From: Paenibacillus sp. FSL W8-0426
GTDB taxonomy: Bacteria > Bacillota > Bacilli > Paenibacillales > Paenibacillaceae
Length of the DNA: 64,000 nucleotides
Direction of reading: 5' to 3'
Assembly (NCBI RefSeq): GCF_037969725.1
Contig: NZ_CP150203.1
Span: 5,100,001 to 5,164,000 of the forward strand
Made by a program: the position numbers and the translations under genes. Below the pieces are notes generated by a model, which worked only from the letters and a program-made list of their open reading frames with translations, made no database searches and had not been told where the DNA came from. Shown piece after piece: positions 18,594 through 27,215 of this stretch (the stretch's first letter is position 1; the number at the start of each line of letters is the position of its first letter).

Positions 18594-20225
18594 TTATTTA
18601 ACCGTCAGAATGACGCGTTGGTAGCGTTTCAACTGATGTTTGCCGTTATCCTGAACCTCGGCTACAATATGGATCGTATCGCCTGCCTTGGCATCTTGGG
18701 GCACGGTAAAGGTAACCGTGTCGGTGTCGCTGCCTTGCAACTCGATCGTGTCGATTTTCTCGTCTTTGCCGACCTCGCGATGCAAGCCCAGCAGCAGGTC
18801 TCCGACTTTCTCTTCCACGACCTTGTTCTCCACCGGGGAATCCTGATACGTATCGGCTTCGGCGTATCTCCACCATGTATACGTAAGTTGGTCCCCATCC
18901 GGGTCCGTACCTTCCGCATGCAGCGTCACCTGTTCGCCAGGGCTTGCTTTCAAGTCGATGCCTTCCTTGACGGTCAGCGCCGGATTATGGTTTGCGCCTT
19001 CGAACGTGTCTGCAGCGGCCCAATCGGCACGTGCGGCAAAGTCATCCTGAATGTCGTCAAACCATCTCATCAGGGAATATTCCGCTTCGTAACGTTTGGT
19101 GTACGGATCGTAATCCAGCACGTTGTTGCGGAACAGCTTGTCATTCACGACGCCGAAGCGTCCGCCCCAGCCGCCGTAGGAAGGATCCTCCATGCTGCGC
19201 AGGCCGTTATCGATCAAATAGAAGAAGGACGGGGAGTCCCCTTCGGAAATAAAGTCGTATTTTGCATACTGCGGGTTCTTCTTGATATACTCCGGATCTC
19301 CGCGCTGCTCTTCAGGCAGCTCGCCTTCGATCATTTTGCCGTCGGCCATCGTTGCATACATGTCCAGCAGCTTGCCGTGCCCGGTCAACAGGTTTTCTTT
19401 CATCCAGTCGCCGTGCAGCTTGCCATTGACTTCCTCGGCATGCATTTTCCATGCATAAGCGAAGTGCCAGAAGTTCGATTGATCGTTCAGGATGCGGATG
19501 TCCGGCCAGCTTTTGGCGATGTAATCGTTATAACTGTCATCCTGGTCAAGAATGATGTAGAGCACCAGTTTGTCGCTGACTTTTTTGCGGATGTCATCCC
19601 ACTCGTCCGTGCCTTTATATTGATCCTCAATCGATTTGAGCGCACGGGCCGTCGTATTGGTCCCGCCCCACGTTTGCACGTACAGATCACGCTGATCATC
19701 GTCGAGGAACAATGTTTTCAGAAATTCGGAGCCTTCGGTCTCTTTTTCCATTTCGCCTTTATTGGAGATGTTCCCGATTTTCGTCATGACGCGCAGATCT
19801 TCCGGTTTAGGATAACCGTCCGCATGTTTGATCAGGTTGGGGTAGATTTCGCCATAGGCATCAATCATGTCGTACACCCACTGCGTGCCCGTCCAGCGGA
19901 ATGGCTTGATTCCCGCATCCGGATCTCCGGCGTAGTGGTACACCGAGCTGGTCAGCACGATGCCTGCCAGGTCCATTTCATTGGAGTACAGCAGGAAGCG
20001 AATGACCGAGTTCATATCATCGACTTCGCCGTCGGTCGTAATGACCGTTCTCGCTTTAGCTGCCGTCGTTTGATCCGTTGTTCCCTTGTCTTCATTTTGC
20101 TCTTGCTGCGCTGACGGGCTCGGTGTCTCATTGCCCGCCTGCGGCGTTTTGGAGGCGCATCCGCTAATGACCAACGTGCAGATGCAGCATGTGATCAACG
20201 TCCTGAGCCACATTGGTTTCTTCAT
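18594..20225 (-). CDS. Sde182/DUF1593 family lipoprotein
   Basis: A 543-residue lipoprotein (lipobox VISGC, Cys about 23). After a low-complexity linker comes the nucleoside-hydrolase-like domain of the Sde182 (DUF1593) family: RTVITTDGEVDDMNSVIRFL, then YVQTWGGTNTTARAL. The C-terminal 130 residues form a beta domain (LTYTWWRYAEADTY). The family is named after a cellulose-associated protein of Saccharophagus; its activity is not established. GGGAG precedes the ATG. A LicT-type RAT leader and cre-overlapped promoter upstream suggest induction by beta-glucosides. Confidence 0.85.
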   Translation of the reverse strand: MKKPMWLRTLITCCICTLVISGCASKTPQAGNETPSPSAQQEQNEDKGTTDQTTAAKARTVITTDGEVDDMNSVIRFLLYSNEMDLAGIVLTSSVYHYAGDPDAGIKPFRWTGTQWVYDMIDAYGEIYPNLIKHADGYPKPEDLRVMTKIGNISNKGEMEKETEGSEFLKTLFLDDDQRDLYVQTWGGTNTTARALKSIEDQYKGTDEWDDIRKKVSDKLVLYIILDQDDSYNDYIAKSWPDIRILNDQSNFWHFAYAWKMHAEEVNGKLHGDWMKENLLTGHGKLLDMYATMADGKMIEGELPEEQRGDPEYIKKNPQYAKYDFISEGDSPSFFYLIDNGLRSMEDPSYGGWGGRFGVVNDKLFRNNVLDYDPYTKRYEAEYSLMRWFDDIQDDFAARADWAAADTFEGANHNPALTVKEGIDLKASPGEQVTLHAEGTDPDGDQLTYTWWRYAEADTYQDSPVENKVVEEKVGDLLLGLHREVGKDEKIDTIELQGSDTDTVTFTVPQDAKAGDTIHIVAEVQDNGKHQLKRYQRVILTVK

Positions 20226-20313
20226 CCTCTTCTCCCTTTCTGCGTTCGACCTGATGTGTGGTGCCGAAGGATTTTTCTTACAGCCTTTCTTTTAATATCG
20301 GCCAAAAAAAAAC

Positions 20314-20395
20314 AAAAAAACCCGAGTATCTATGCATGCGGACAGAGTCCGTGCACGTGATAATCAGGTTTTGCCTGCGCTAGCAGTCACAATCC
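20314..20395 (-). promoter_or_regulatory. LicT-type RAT antiterminator and overlapping terminator (Sde182-like gene)
   Basis: The minus strand at 20395-20367 reads GGATTGTGACTGC, a four-base loop, then GCAGGCAAAACC: a 29-base ribonucleic antiterminator. Its 3' end overlaps a terminator whose arms ACCTGATTATC and GATACTCGGGT pair at ten of eleven positions (one G-U) and are followed by T7 (20314-20320). The layout matches E. coli bgl and Bacillus lic leaders. Confidence 0.88.
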
Positions 20396-20409
20396 TTCGT
20401 ATGAATATG

Positions 20410-20446
20410 ACTGTAACACATTTCTGTACAAATGTAAACGTTACCA
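20410..20446 (-). promoter_or_regulatory. Promoter overlapped by a cre site (Sde182-like gene)
   Basis: On the minus strand TTTACA (20433-20438) and TACAGT (20410-20415) are 17 bp apart. TGTAAACGTTACCA (20433-20446, plus strand) matches the cre consensus at 13 of 14 positions and covers the -35. The RAT begins about 15 bases after the -10. Confidence 0.75.
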
Positions 20447-20637
20447 ATGGAAATTTAGTTCGTCATTGCGAATAACGATGGATGGCATTCATTCAAAAAG
20501 CGGCTGCAGCATGCCGGCCGGAATCGTGCTGCTTGTTCTGTTTTCTCGGGAAATCCTCCCATTTGGTATACTGTGCATGTAGAATCTAAGATAAAAGGCA
20601 TACCGGTCCATTCATTGTCGCAGAGGAGGAACCATTT

Positions 20638-21201
20638 ATGATCTATGTTGCATTGCTTCGGGGCATCAATGTCGGGGGCAACAACAAAATCAACATGAAA
20701 CAACTGAAAGAGACGTTTGAAAAATCAGGCTTCACCGACGTGGTGACCTACATCAACTCCGGTAACATCATCTTTGTCGATCATCGCGAACGAGCCAACG
20801 CCCATGCCGAAATCTCCCTCCAGCTTGAACAAGCGATTGCGGATGATTTTGGCTTGCAAATCCCGGTCATCGTGCGGAACATTCATGAAGTCGAAGTGGT
20901 CATCAAGGCACTTCCGGAGGACTGGAGCAACGGTGACCAGAGCAAAAGCGACGTTCTGTTCCTCTGGGACGAAATCAATGATGCTTCGGTGTTGGACAGG
21001 CTGCCCATCAAACCCGGAATCGGGACGCTGATCTACGTTTCGGGAGCCGTATTATATTCCGTCAGCAGGGAAGATGCCGCCAAAAGCGGCATGAACAAAC
21101 TCGTCGGCTCCAAGCTCTACAAATTCATTACGGTGCGAAACGTCAATACGACGCGACAAATTTACAAGCTGATGCAAGCGATCGACGAGAAAAAGAATTA
21201 A
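20638..21201 (+). CDS. DUF1697 family protein
   Basis: A 187-residue cytoplasmic protein. The N-terminus MIYVALLRGINVGGNNKINM and TYINSGNIIF are the DUF1697 hallmark. Function is unknown. GAGGAGG lies upstream of the ATG. It appears to be monocistronic, divergent from the Sde182-like gene. Confidence 0.88.
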   Translation: MIYVALLRGINVGGNNKINMKQLKETFEKSGFTDVVTYINSGNIIFVDHRERANAHAEISLQLEQAIADDFGLQIPVIVRNIHEVEVVIKALPEDWSNGDQSKSDVLFLWDEINDASVLDRLPIKPGIGTLIYVSGAVLYSVSREDAAKSGMNKLVGSKLYKFITVRNVNTTRQIYKLMQAIDEKKN

Positions 21202-21318
21202 CTTTCACTGATTTAACACAACGCGCCCTTTCATTTTACCTGCCTTTAACGCTTCCTCGTTAACATGATAAACATCACTATCATATTTCCACACAAACGT
21301 TAAAGGGGATCGGTCCAT

Positions 21319-22905
21319 TTGAAAAAGAAGACGCCTTGGCTGGCCATGATGTCCATGTCAGCCATTCTGGCTGCGGGCACGGCAGCTTATGCACCACACA
21401 CTCATGCATCCGGCACGTCTGAAGCCACTAGCGATCATGTCATTTTGCGTACGGCCATTCAGAACATGCAGGGTGCCGTTACCTGGGACAGCAGCAGCCG
21501 CAGCGTCGAGATCCGGATGGACGGCGTCCGCGCACAGCTCCCGGTCGGCTCGGACGCCATCACCATCAATGGTTCAACATTGGCTCTGGACAGCAAGGCG
21601 TATCTTCAAAACGGAACCACTTACGTTTCTCCAAATACATTGAAGCAGATCCAGAAGCAGGTGATCGCGGCCCAAAACAACACCGGCTTCGAACTCGCAG
21701 CATCGTTTCAAATGCCGAGCGGCAAAGCCGAAATCGCAGCTTCCACCCCTGATGGACAGCGTTTGCTGGTAACCGAAGCGGATGAAGGAAGCATCTCCGT
21801 ATTGGACATCTCGGATCTGGGCCAAGTGAGCGTACTGCAAACCGTGAGTTTCCATGACCTCTCGCCAAAGGCCGAAGTGACGAGCGTTACGGTATCCAAA
21901 GACGGCAAATACGGACTGGCGGTCGTTCGAACCGGCGATACGGACACCGAAGCGAACAAAGGCATTTTGGCCGTTGTTGACCTTGACAGCTACCGTACCG
22001 TCAAAACGTACGAGCTCGGCATCGGTCCGGATTCCATCGCGCTTTCGCCGGACGGACAACATGCCGTCATCGCCATCGAAGACGAGGAGATCAACAAAGC
22101 CACAGACGAAATCGATTACGCCAACGCCAAACGGCCTGGCAGCATCATGATCGTTTCGTTTGCTGGGGGCAATCCGCTGGAAGGCAAAGTCACGAATGTG
22201 CCCGTATCCCTGGAAGATGTGAAAGGCGCAGCCTATCCGCATGATCCGCAGCCCGAATACGTTGCGATTAGCCCTGACAGCAAAACCGCGGCCATCACCC
22301 TGCAAGAAAACAATGCCGTGGCCATCGTTGATCTGCAAACCAAAACGCTGAGCACCATTTTTGCTCTCGGCACGACGTCTCACGCGGCAGACCTGAAGGA
22401 TGACGGCATCGTACAATTTACGGACAGCCTCACTGCACGTTATGAACCGGACGGCGTCGCGTTTACGCCAGACGGAAAGTATATCCTTACCGCCAATGAA
22501 GGAGATCTGGGCAAAAACGAATTCGATGACGGCGTGAAGGCGGGCGGACGCGGCATCAGCGTCTGGGATCTGCAAGGGAAACGCGTCTATGACAGCCAAA
22601 ACCTGATCGATGAAGCGACGGCCAAAGCAGGCCTGTACCCGGATGATCGCAGTCCGAACAAAGGCAGCGAGGTGGAAAACCTGACCGTATCCACGGTGGA
22701 CGGCCGTACCTATGCCGCCGTTGCGTCCGAACGTGCCGATGCAATCCTTTTCTTCGATCTGGCAGACCCTGCGAACCCGGATTATCTCGGACTGATCCGG
22801 GCGGCTGGCGAATCCCCTGAAGGCATTCATCGCGTGAATGGCCGCAGTCTGTTCGTCAGCGCGGACGAAAGCACGGGAACGATCAGCTTTTACGAGAAAA
22901 AGTAA
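21319..22905 (+). CDS. Exported beta-propeller protein (choice-of-anchor I type) with stalk domain
   Basis: A 528-residue secreted protein. A signal peptide (to about residue 31, ending in THASG) is followed by a copper-amine-oxidase-N-like stalk domain (about 45-115). The rest is a beta-propeller with YVTN-like repeats (LLVTEADEGSISVLDISDLG, then SIALSPDGQHAVIA and VAISPDSKTAAITL). Choice-of-anchor I proteins are surface proteins without assigned activity. The start is TTG at 21319 after AAAGGGGAT. A role in phosphate or carbohydrate metabolism is guesswork. Confidence 0.78.
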   Translation: MKKKTPWLAMMSMSAILAAGTAAYAPHTHASGTSEATSDHVILRTAIQNMQGAVTWDSSSRSVEIRMDGVRAQLPVGSDAITINGSTLALDSKAYLQNGTTYVSPNTLKQIQKQVIAAQNNTGFELAASFQMPSGKAEIAASTPDGQRLLVTEADEGSISVLDISDLGQVSVLQTVSFHDLSPKAEVTSVTVSKDGKYGLAVVRTGDTDTEANKGILAVVDLDSYRTVKTYELGIGPDSIALSPDGQHAVIAIEDEEINKATDEIDYANAKRPGSIMIVSFAGGNPLEGKVTNVPVSLEDVKGAAYPHDPQPEYVAISPDSKTAAITLQENNAVAIVDLQTKTLSTIFALGTTSHAADLKDDGIVQFTDSLTARYEPDGVAFTPDGKYILTANEGDLGKNEFDDGVKAGGRGISVWDLQGKRVYDSQNLIDEATAKAGLYPDDRSPNKGSEVENLTVSTVDGRTYAAVASERADAILFFDLADPANPDYLGLIRAAGESPEGIHRVNGRSLFVSADESTGTISFYEKK

Positions 22906-22962
22906 ACGGCCTTACAGGCCATAGAGCAGTGACCTCATCGGCATAACAACACATGAGTAACC

Positions 22963-23020
22963 AAGAAGGAGCGAATTCCCGTGACATCATTGTCAAAGGG
23001 AGATTCGCTCCTTCTTCTTT
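22963..23020 (+). terminator. Strong terminator after the beta-propeller gene
   Basis: AAGAAGGAGCGAATTCCC pairs with GGGAGATTCGCTCCTTCTT around a 17-base loop, followed by a T-rich run. Confidence 0.85.
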
Positions 23021-23112
23021 GTGAGGAAGCTGCTCATGGGCAGCTCCCTAGCTATTTCGAAATGTCCTTGTTGATCAGACTCTTTCGTTCGTAAATGTAA
23101 TGCCCCCTGCGT

Positions 23113-25362
23113 TCATTCCCAGAAGAAACGACCGTTGAACACTTTTTCGTCGAGCAGCTTGAACGTTTCCTCTGACAATTCCTTTTTCATTTTGGCACGG
23201 ACGGCTGCTTTGTCCAGATTGTATTGGGAGGACATGCCGATTTCGGTCTCTTCGTTGTTTGCATCAAAACGCATGATTGGTGCCGTCGCATCCTTCGTCC
23301 ACGGCGTCCATGCCGCGAGCTCATTGCTGCCGCCATTGCCTGGATGACCCGTGTACAGGAATTGTTTCAGGTACGCCGCCATCGCATCGGACAACGCTTC
23401 GCGGCCCGGCTTGTTGGCGTCCGTGAAGTAACCTTCCGGGAAGTAGGACGCAATGCCGTCTGCGCGGCCGGTGTAGAAGTCCATGTCCGCTCCGTGCGGC
23501 GCGCCAAGCAGCGTTCGGAGCTTGTCGGAAATGACGCCAGGCTGCGTGCCCCATGCAAAACGGTATGCGTATACGGACGGTTGCCCGGAAACCTTGGTCA
23601 ACCGTTCGGCTACGCGCTCCGCGTTGAAGCCCGCATAGGCTTCGCTGCCGTATTTGAGCGCTGCGGCATACTGCTCGGCTTTCGTTTTGTCCGTAAACAA
23701 CGTGCCGTCATTGATCGCCGGGGAGAAGTTCGGATCGCCGAAGGCAAAGCCGGAAAACTCGGTTTCCAGGCTGCCCAGCAGGACGGGCACTTTGGCATAA
23801 TCCCCGCTGCCGATCGCGTCGAAGCCCTGCTTCGGAATCACCGTGCCGTCACGGAACAGATGCGGGAACGGCTCCATGCGGATGGCCGTGCCGCCGAATG
23901 CGCTCACCAGCTTATCCGCAGGCAAGCCGCGCAGATAAGCTGCCACTTCTTCCTTGGACTGCTTGGCGATCCACGCTTTCGCTTTCTCGGCAGTCGCCGC
24001 CTTGCCTTCATCCACGAGCAGCTTCTCCAGCACGTCGCCGGACTTCTTCTCCCCTTCTTCCGGCGCTGCCGTCGTCAAACCGCCGCTGAATGCCGCGACC
24101 TTCTGGAACAGCCCCTCGCCCAGCGGCGAAATCATGGCCGCGAGCACGTCGCGCGCGCCTGCCGACTGTCCGGCGAGCGTAACGTTATCCGTGTCGCCGC
24201 CGAAGCTTTTAATGTTTTCCTGGACCCATTTCAAGGCTTGAAGGGTATCCAGCAGACCGAAGTTGCCCGAATCGTCGAGGGCGTCACCGGTCTCCAGCGC
24301 AGCGTTTTTGAAAAATCCGAGCGCACCGAGGCGGTACTCCACCGAAATGATGATGCAGTTCGTTTTGCGGGCCAATTGCTCGCCCTGGAACTCCTTGGTG
24401 GACCCGGTCATATTGCCGCCCCCATGCACAAATACCATGACCGGAAGCTTGGAGCTCGTCGTATTCGGACGCCAGATGTTCAGATACAGCGAATCCTCGC
24501 TGCCCACCGTCTTGGTACCGGACAGCTGCAGGCTTTTCTCCGCAAACTCCTTCGCCGATCTCGTTTCCGTCCATGCCTCCGGATCAACCGGTGCTTTCCA
24601 GCGCAATTCGCCTACCGGCGGTGCTGCGTAAGGAACGCCCAACCAGCCGAGGGTGCCGTATTGCTCGTATGCCACGCCGTCGATCGGGCCGTACTTGGTC
24701 TGCTGCTGCGTTTGCGGCGTAAACGCCTTGGGTTCGGCGCTGTTTTTCCAGCTTTGTTCCAAGGTGCCCCTGCCATTTTTGAGCTGGGCCTGCAGCGCCT
24801 GCGCGGTGGCCTCCGCCAACTGGCGGTTGGTCAACTCGCCGGCTTGCCCCAGCGCCGCCATGCCTTTGCCGACAGCAAACGCGGCCGCCCCGCCTGTTTC
24901 GTAATCCGTGCCTTCTTCGTATCCAAGCGCTTTCAGCAGCATGAACGCATACCCTCCTGCCGTAATCGGCGCGGACGGCTCAAATCGGTTGTCCGACGCT
25001 CCTTGCTGCAAATAGGGATGAAGTTTGAGATATCCGACGACCGGCTGCAACACTTTGCCCGCAAGCTGCGCATCTTCGTATGTATCCGTGCCTTGATACG
25101 AGAGCGCCTCCTTCTCCAATCCGGATAAACGCAAGTACATGACCGCGGCCTGAATGCGGGTTGCTTTTTTATTCAAATACGCTGCGGTAACCCCCTGTCC
25201 GCTGCCACGGATCAGCTGGGATTGGATCAGTTTGTCGATGGCCGCGGACGAAGCGGAAGCCGCTCCGGAAGTTTCGGCCGCATAGGCAGGCAAACCGGAT
25301 ACGCATAATCCCAAAATGCTGGCGATGGCCATCGTGCGTTTCATTTTTTTCATTTTTCTCAT
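23113..25362 (-). CDS. Exported type-B carboxylesterase with N-terminal SLH-like domain
   Basis: A 749-residue secreted protein. A signal peptide (ending near AYAAE, residue 30) is followed by a degenerate S-layer-homology-like region (about 65-150) that may hold it at the cell surface. From about 220 on is a type-B carboxylesterase: oxyanion motif HGGG (314-317) and nucleophile Ser400 in AGQSAGA; a likely catalytic His is in APHGADM. It is monocistronic behind a long leader with two RAT elements and a perfect cre site, so beta-glucoside induction is likely. It could remove acyl groups from plant polysaccharides. Confidence 0.85.
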   Translation of the reverse strand: MRKMKKMKRTMAIASILGLCVSGLPAYAAETSGAASASSAAIDKLIQSQLIRGSGQGVTAAYLNKKATRIQAAVMYLRLSGLEKEALSYQGTDTYEDAQLAGKVLQPVVGYLKLHPYLQQGASDNRFEPSAPITAGGYAFMLLKALGYEEGTDYETGGAAAFAVGKGMAALGQAGELTNRQLAEATAQALQAQLKNGRGTLEQSWKNSAEPKAFTPQTQQQTKYGPIDGVAYEQYGTLGWLGVPYAAPPVGELRWKAPVDPEAWTETRSAKEFAEKSLQLSGTKTVGSEDSLYLNIWRPNTTSSKLPVMVFVHGGGNMTGSTKEFQGEQLARKTNCIIISVEYRLGALGFFKNAALETGDALDDSGNFGLLDTLQALKWVQENIKSFGGDTDNVTLAGQSAGARDVLAAMISPLGEGLFQKVAAFSGGLTTAAPEEGEKKSGDVLEKLLVDEGKAATAEKAKAWIAKQSKEEVAAYLRGLPADKLVSAFGGTAIRMEPFPHLFRDGTVIPKQGFDAIGSGDYAKVPVLLGSLETEFSGFAFGDPNFSPAINDGTLFTDKTKAEQYAAALKYGSEAYAGFNAERVAERLTKVSGQPSVYAYRFAWGTQPGVISDKLRTLLGAPHGADMDFYTGRADGIASYFPEGYFTDANKPGREALSDAMAAYLKQFLYTGHPGNGGSNELAAWTPWTKDATAPIMRFDANNEETEIGMSSQYNLDKAAVRAKMKKELSEETFKLLDEKVFNGRFFWE

Positions 25363-25563
25363 TGTGCAAAATCTCCTCGCTGTCGGATAATGTGTGATGT
25401 GCTGTCACCATTGCTTAAGTCAAAAACGGCTGTCCCTATGAAGAGCATTCCAAGGTTTGCCTGCGATCTCTCTATCTGCCCTTGTAAGCCCGATGCCCCT
25501 TCTCCTTTCCTGCGAATTTCGCTGCGATGGGTGCTTTGATTTCACCTCCAGGCAAACGATACT

Positions 25564-25650
25564 AAAAAAACCCGAATCAAAGGCAAATCGTCGCATCTTG
25601 CGCCGTGATCTGCCCTCAATCCAGGTTTTGCCTGCAATCAGTTACAACCC
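25564..25650 (-). promoter_or_regulatory. Proximal RAT and overlapping terminator (carboxylesterase)
   Basis: The minus strand at 25650-25624 reads GGGTTGTAACTG, ATT, GCAGGCAAAACC: a 27-base RAT with a shorter loop. The terminator arms ACCTGGATTGAGG and CCTTTGATTCGGGT pair along 13 positions including G-U pairs, followed by T7 (25564-25570). Antitermination would open transcription of the esterase gene. Confidence 0.82.
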
Positions 25651-25740
25651 TTGGGTATGAGGTGAATGAAGTATCGAATACGTTGTCCCGATCCCCATTG
25701 GAAGCTGTTATGCTTCATCATTGGAAGCCGGTAACCTACA

Positions 25741-25771
25741 GGTATTGCCCGAATATAAGCGGTTACAATCC
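25741..25771 (-). promoter_or_regulatory. Distal variant RAT (carboxylesterase leader)
   Basis: GGATTGTAACCG, eight bases, then CGGGCAATACC on the minus strand: 31 bases with a CCG/CGG stem in place of CTG/CAG. It lies a few bases after the likely -10, as in the Sde182-like leader. No clear terminator follows, so it may be degenerate. Confidence 0.6.
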
Positions 25772-25775
25772 TGTT

Positions 25776-25812
25776 GTTATCGTGATGTTAGCACACAATG
25801 TAAGCGATATCA
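25776..25812 (-). promoter_or_regulatory. Promoter with perfect cre site (carboxylesterase)
   Basis: TGTAAGCGATATCA (25799-25812) matches TGWAANCGNTNWCA at all 14 positions. On the minus strand its end supplies CTTACA as -35, with GATAAC as a fair -10 after 17 bp. CcpA bound here should repress. Confidence 0.7.
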
Positions 25813-25900
25813 ATACCATATTTCATATTTCGCCCAAAAAAATGGCCAGCAGGAAGCCGCCTTGTCCGGAGAATATTCTCCGGCATAGACGGCCTGTACA

Positions 25901-27178
25901 TTACTGATTTCCGTTTCCGCTTTCGGCAGACCTCGCCAATCGCTCCAGCAGCTCGACCGCCGGCATGAGAACACGCTCGTCGATATCGAAAGAAGGATGA
26001 TGATGCGGTGCCGGCAGGTCGCTGCCAACGATCATGTACGTTCCCTTGCCGCCTTGCTCCTGCACACGTCGGATCATGTAACTTGCATCTTCGCTGCCCA
26101 GGGCAGCGCTGTCTTCAAGGACGACGGCACGGCGGAATCCTTCGATGCTCTCCGCTTCCTTCGCCGCCAGCTCGGCCAGCTCCAGATCGCAATGAATCGG
26201 AATGGCGCCGCCGATCACCTCCACCGTTGCTTCCAGCTCATGCATGGCCGCGCTGCTCTCGATGATGTTGCGCACGCGCCGTTCCAGCTCGCGATTCGTC
26301 TCATCGCTCGTCGAGCGGGTCTCGATGACCATGCGCGCCTGTTCGGGAATGATGTTCGCTCCCGTTCCGCCCTCCAAAATGCCGACATTGATGCGGGTAT
26401 CCGCCGAGCTGAAACGCGGCAGCGCATGAATGTTCAGCAAGGCCGTCGCCGCGCCAAGCAGTGCATTTCGGCCCTCTTCCGGGGAAGCTCCCGCATGGGA
26501 AGACACGCCGGTGAAACGCGCCTCCAGCTTGGTCGTGGCCAGGAAGCCGCCGGACGCGCCGCGGAATTCGCCGGACGGCACATCGGTGCCGAGGTGCATG
26601 CAGAACAGGCGGTCCACCTGCTCCAGCATGCCTTTTTCGACCATGGCGTAAGCGCCGCGCACCCCTTCCTCGGCAGGTTGGAACAACAGGCGGATTTTGC
26701 CTGCGAACTGCCTGTCGCGCAGCCGTTCGGCCAAGGCAAGGCCGATCGCCGTATGACCGTCATGCGCGCAGGCATGCATCAGCCCTTCATGCCGCGAGCG
26801 GAACCCCCCCGCTTGCGGAACATGCTGTTCCGAGGCGCTTTCGCGGATCGGCAGGGCGTCCATGTCAAAGCGGAACGCGGTGGTCGGTCCTGCGTGTACA
26901 CCCTCCAGTTCCGCCACGACCGCGGTGAAGCCGCCGCGCATATGCTGAACGATCGACGGCTCCGCTCCTTCACTTAGAGCACGCTGATACGCGTCTTCAA
27001 GCACCTCCGGTTTGGGAAGGCCCCGTCTCGATGCATCGTCAATCGCATCTTTGCCATAGATGACCTGATACCCCCATTCCGTCAATAGCTGCACCACTTT
27101 GGTGGCCGTGCGAAATTCGGTGAAGCCCAGTTCGGGATATTGGTGCAAATCCCGGCGAAGCGTAATAATGTCCATCAT
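25901..27178 (-). CDS. M20 family amidohydrolase (AbgA-like)
   Basis: A 425-residue cytoplasmic metallopeptidase-type amidohydrolase. Metal-binding and catalytic signatures are LMHACAHDGHTAIGLALA and the FQPAEEG segment; a dimerisation insert lies in the middle. The N-terminal part (LRRDLHQYPELGFTEFRTAT) resembles AbgA of p-aminobenzoyl-glutamate use. It is 37 bp downstream of an AbgT-type transporter gene. The E. coli enzyme needs AbgB as partner; no second subunit is present, so other N-acyl amino acids are possible substrates. Confidence 0.82.
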   Translation of the reverse strand: MMDIITLRRDLHQYPELGFTEFRTATKVVQLLTEWGYQVIYGKDAIDDASRRGLPKPEVLEDAYQRALSEGAEPSIVQHMRGGFTAVVAELEGVHAGPTTAFRFDMDALPIRESASEQHVPQAGGFRSRHEGLMHACAHDGHTAIGLALAERLRDRQFAGKIRLLFQPAEEGVRGAYAMVEKGMLEQVDRLFCMHLGTDVPSGEFRGASGGFLATTKLEARFTGVSSHAGASPEEGRNALLGAATALLNIHALPRFSSADTRINVGILEGGTGANIIPEQARMVIETRSTSDETNRELERRVRNIIESSAAMHELEATVEVIGGAIPIHCDLELAELAAKEAESIEGFRRAVVLEDSAALGSEDASYMIRRVQEQGGKGTYMIVGSDLPAPHHHPSFDIDERVLMPAVELLERLARSAESGNGNQ

Positions 27179-27215
27179 TTGGTTTTACCCCTTTCTTGTT
27201 TGATCTCCTGATCGG

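Noticed and set aside
18618..20114. 498-codon plus-strand frame opposite the Sde182-like gene
   Set aside because: No ribosome site, no recognisable domain, and the opposite strand has a clear family and leader.
23224..25128. 634-codon plus-strand frame opposite the carboxylesterase
   Set aside because: A GC-driven shadow frame; the minus strand has signal peptide, HGGG and GQSAG motifs.
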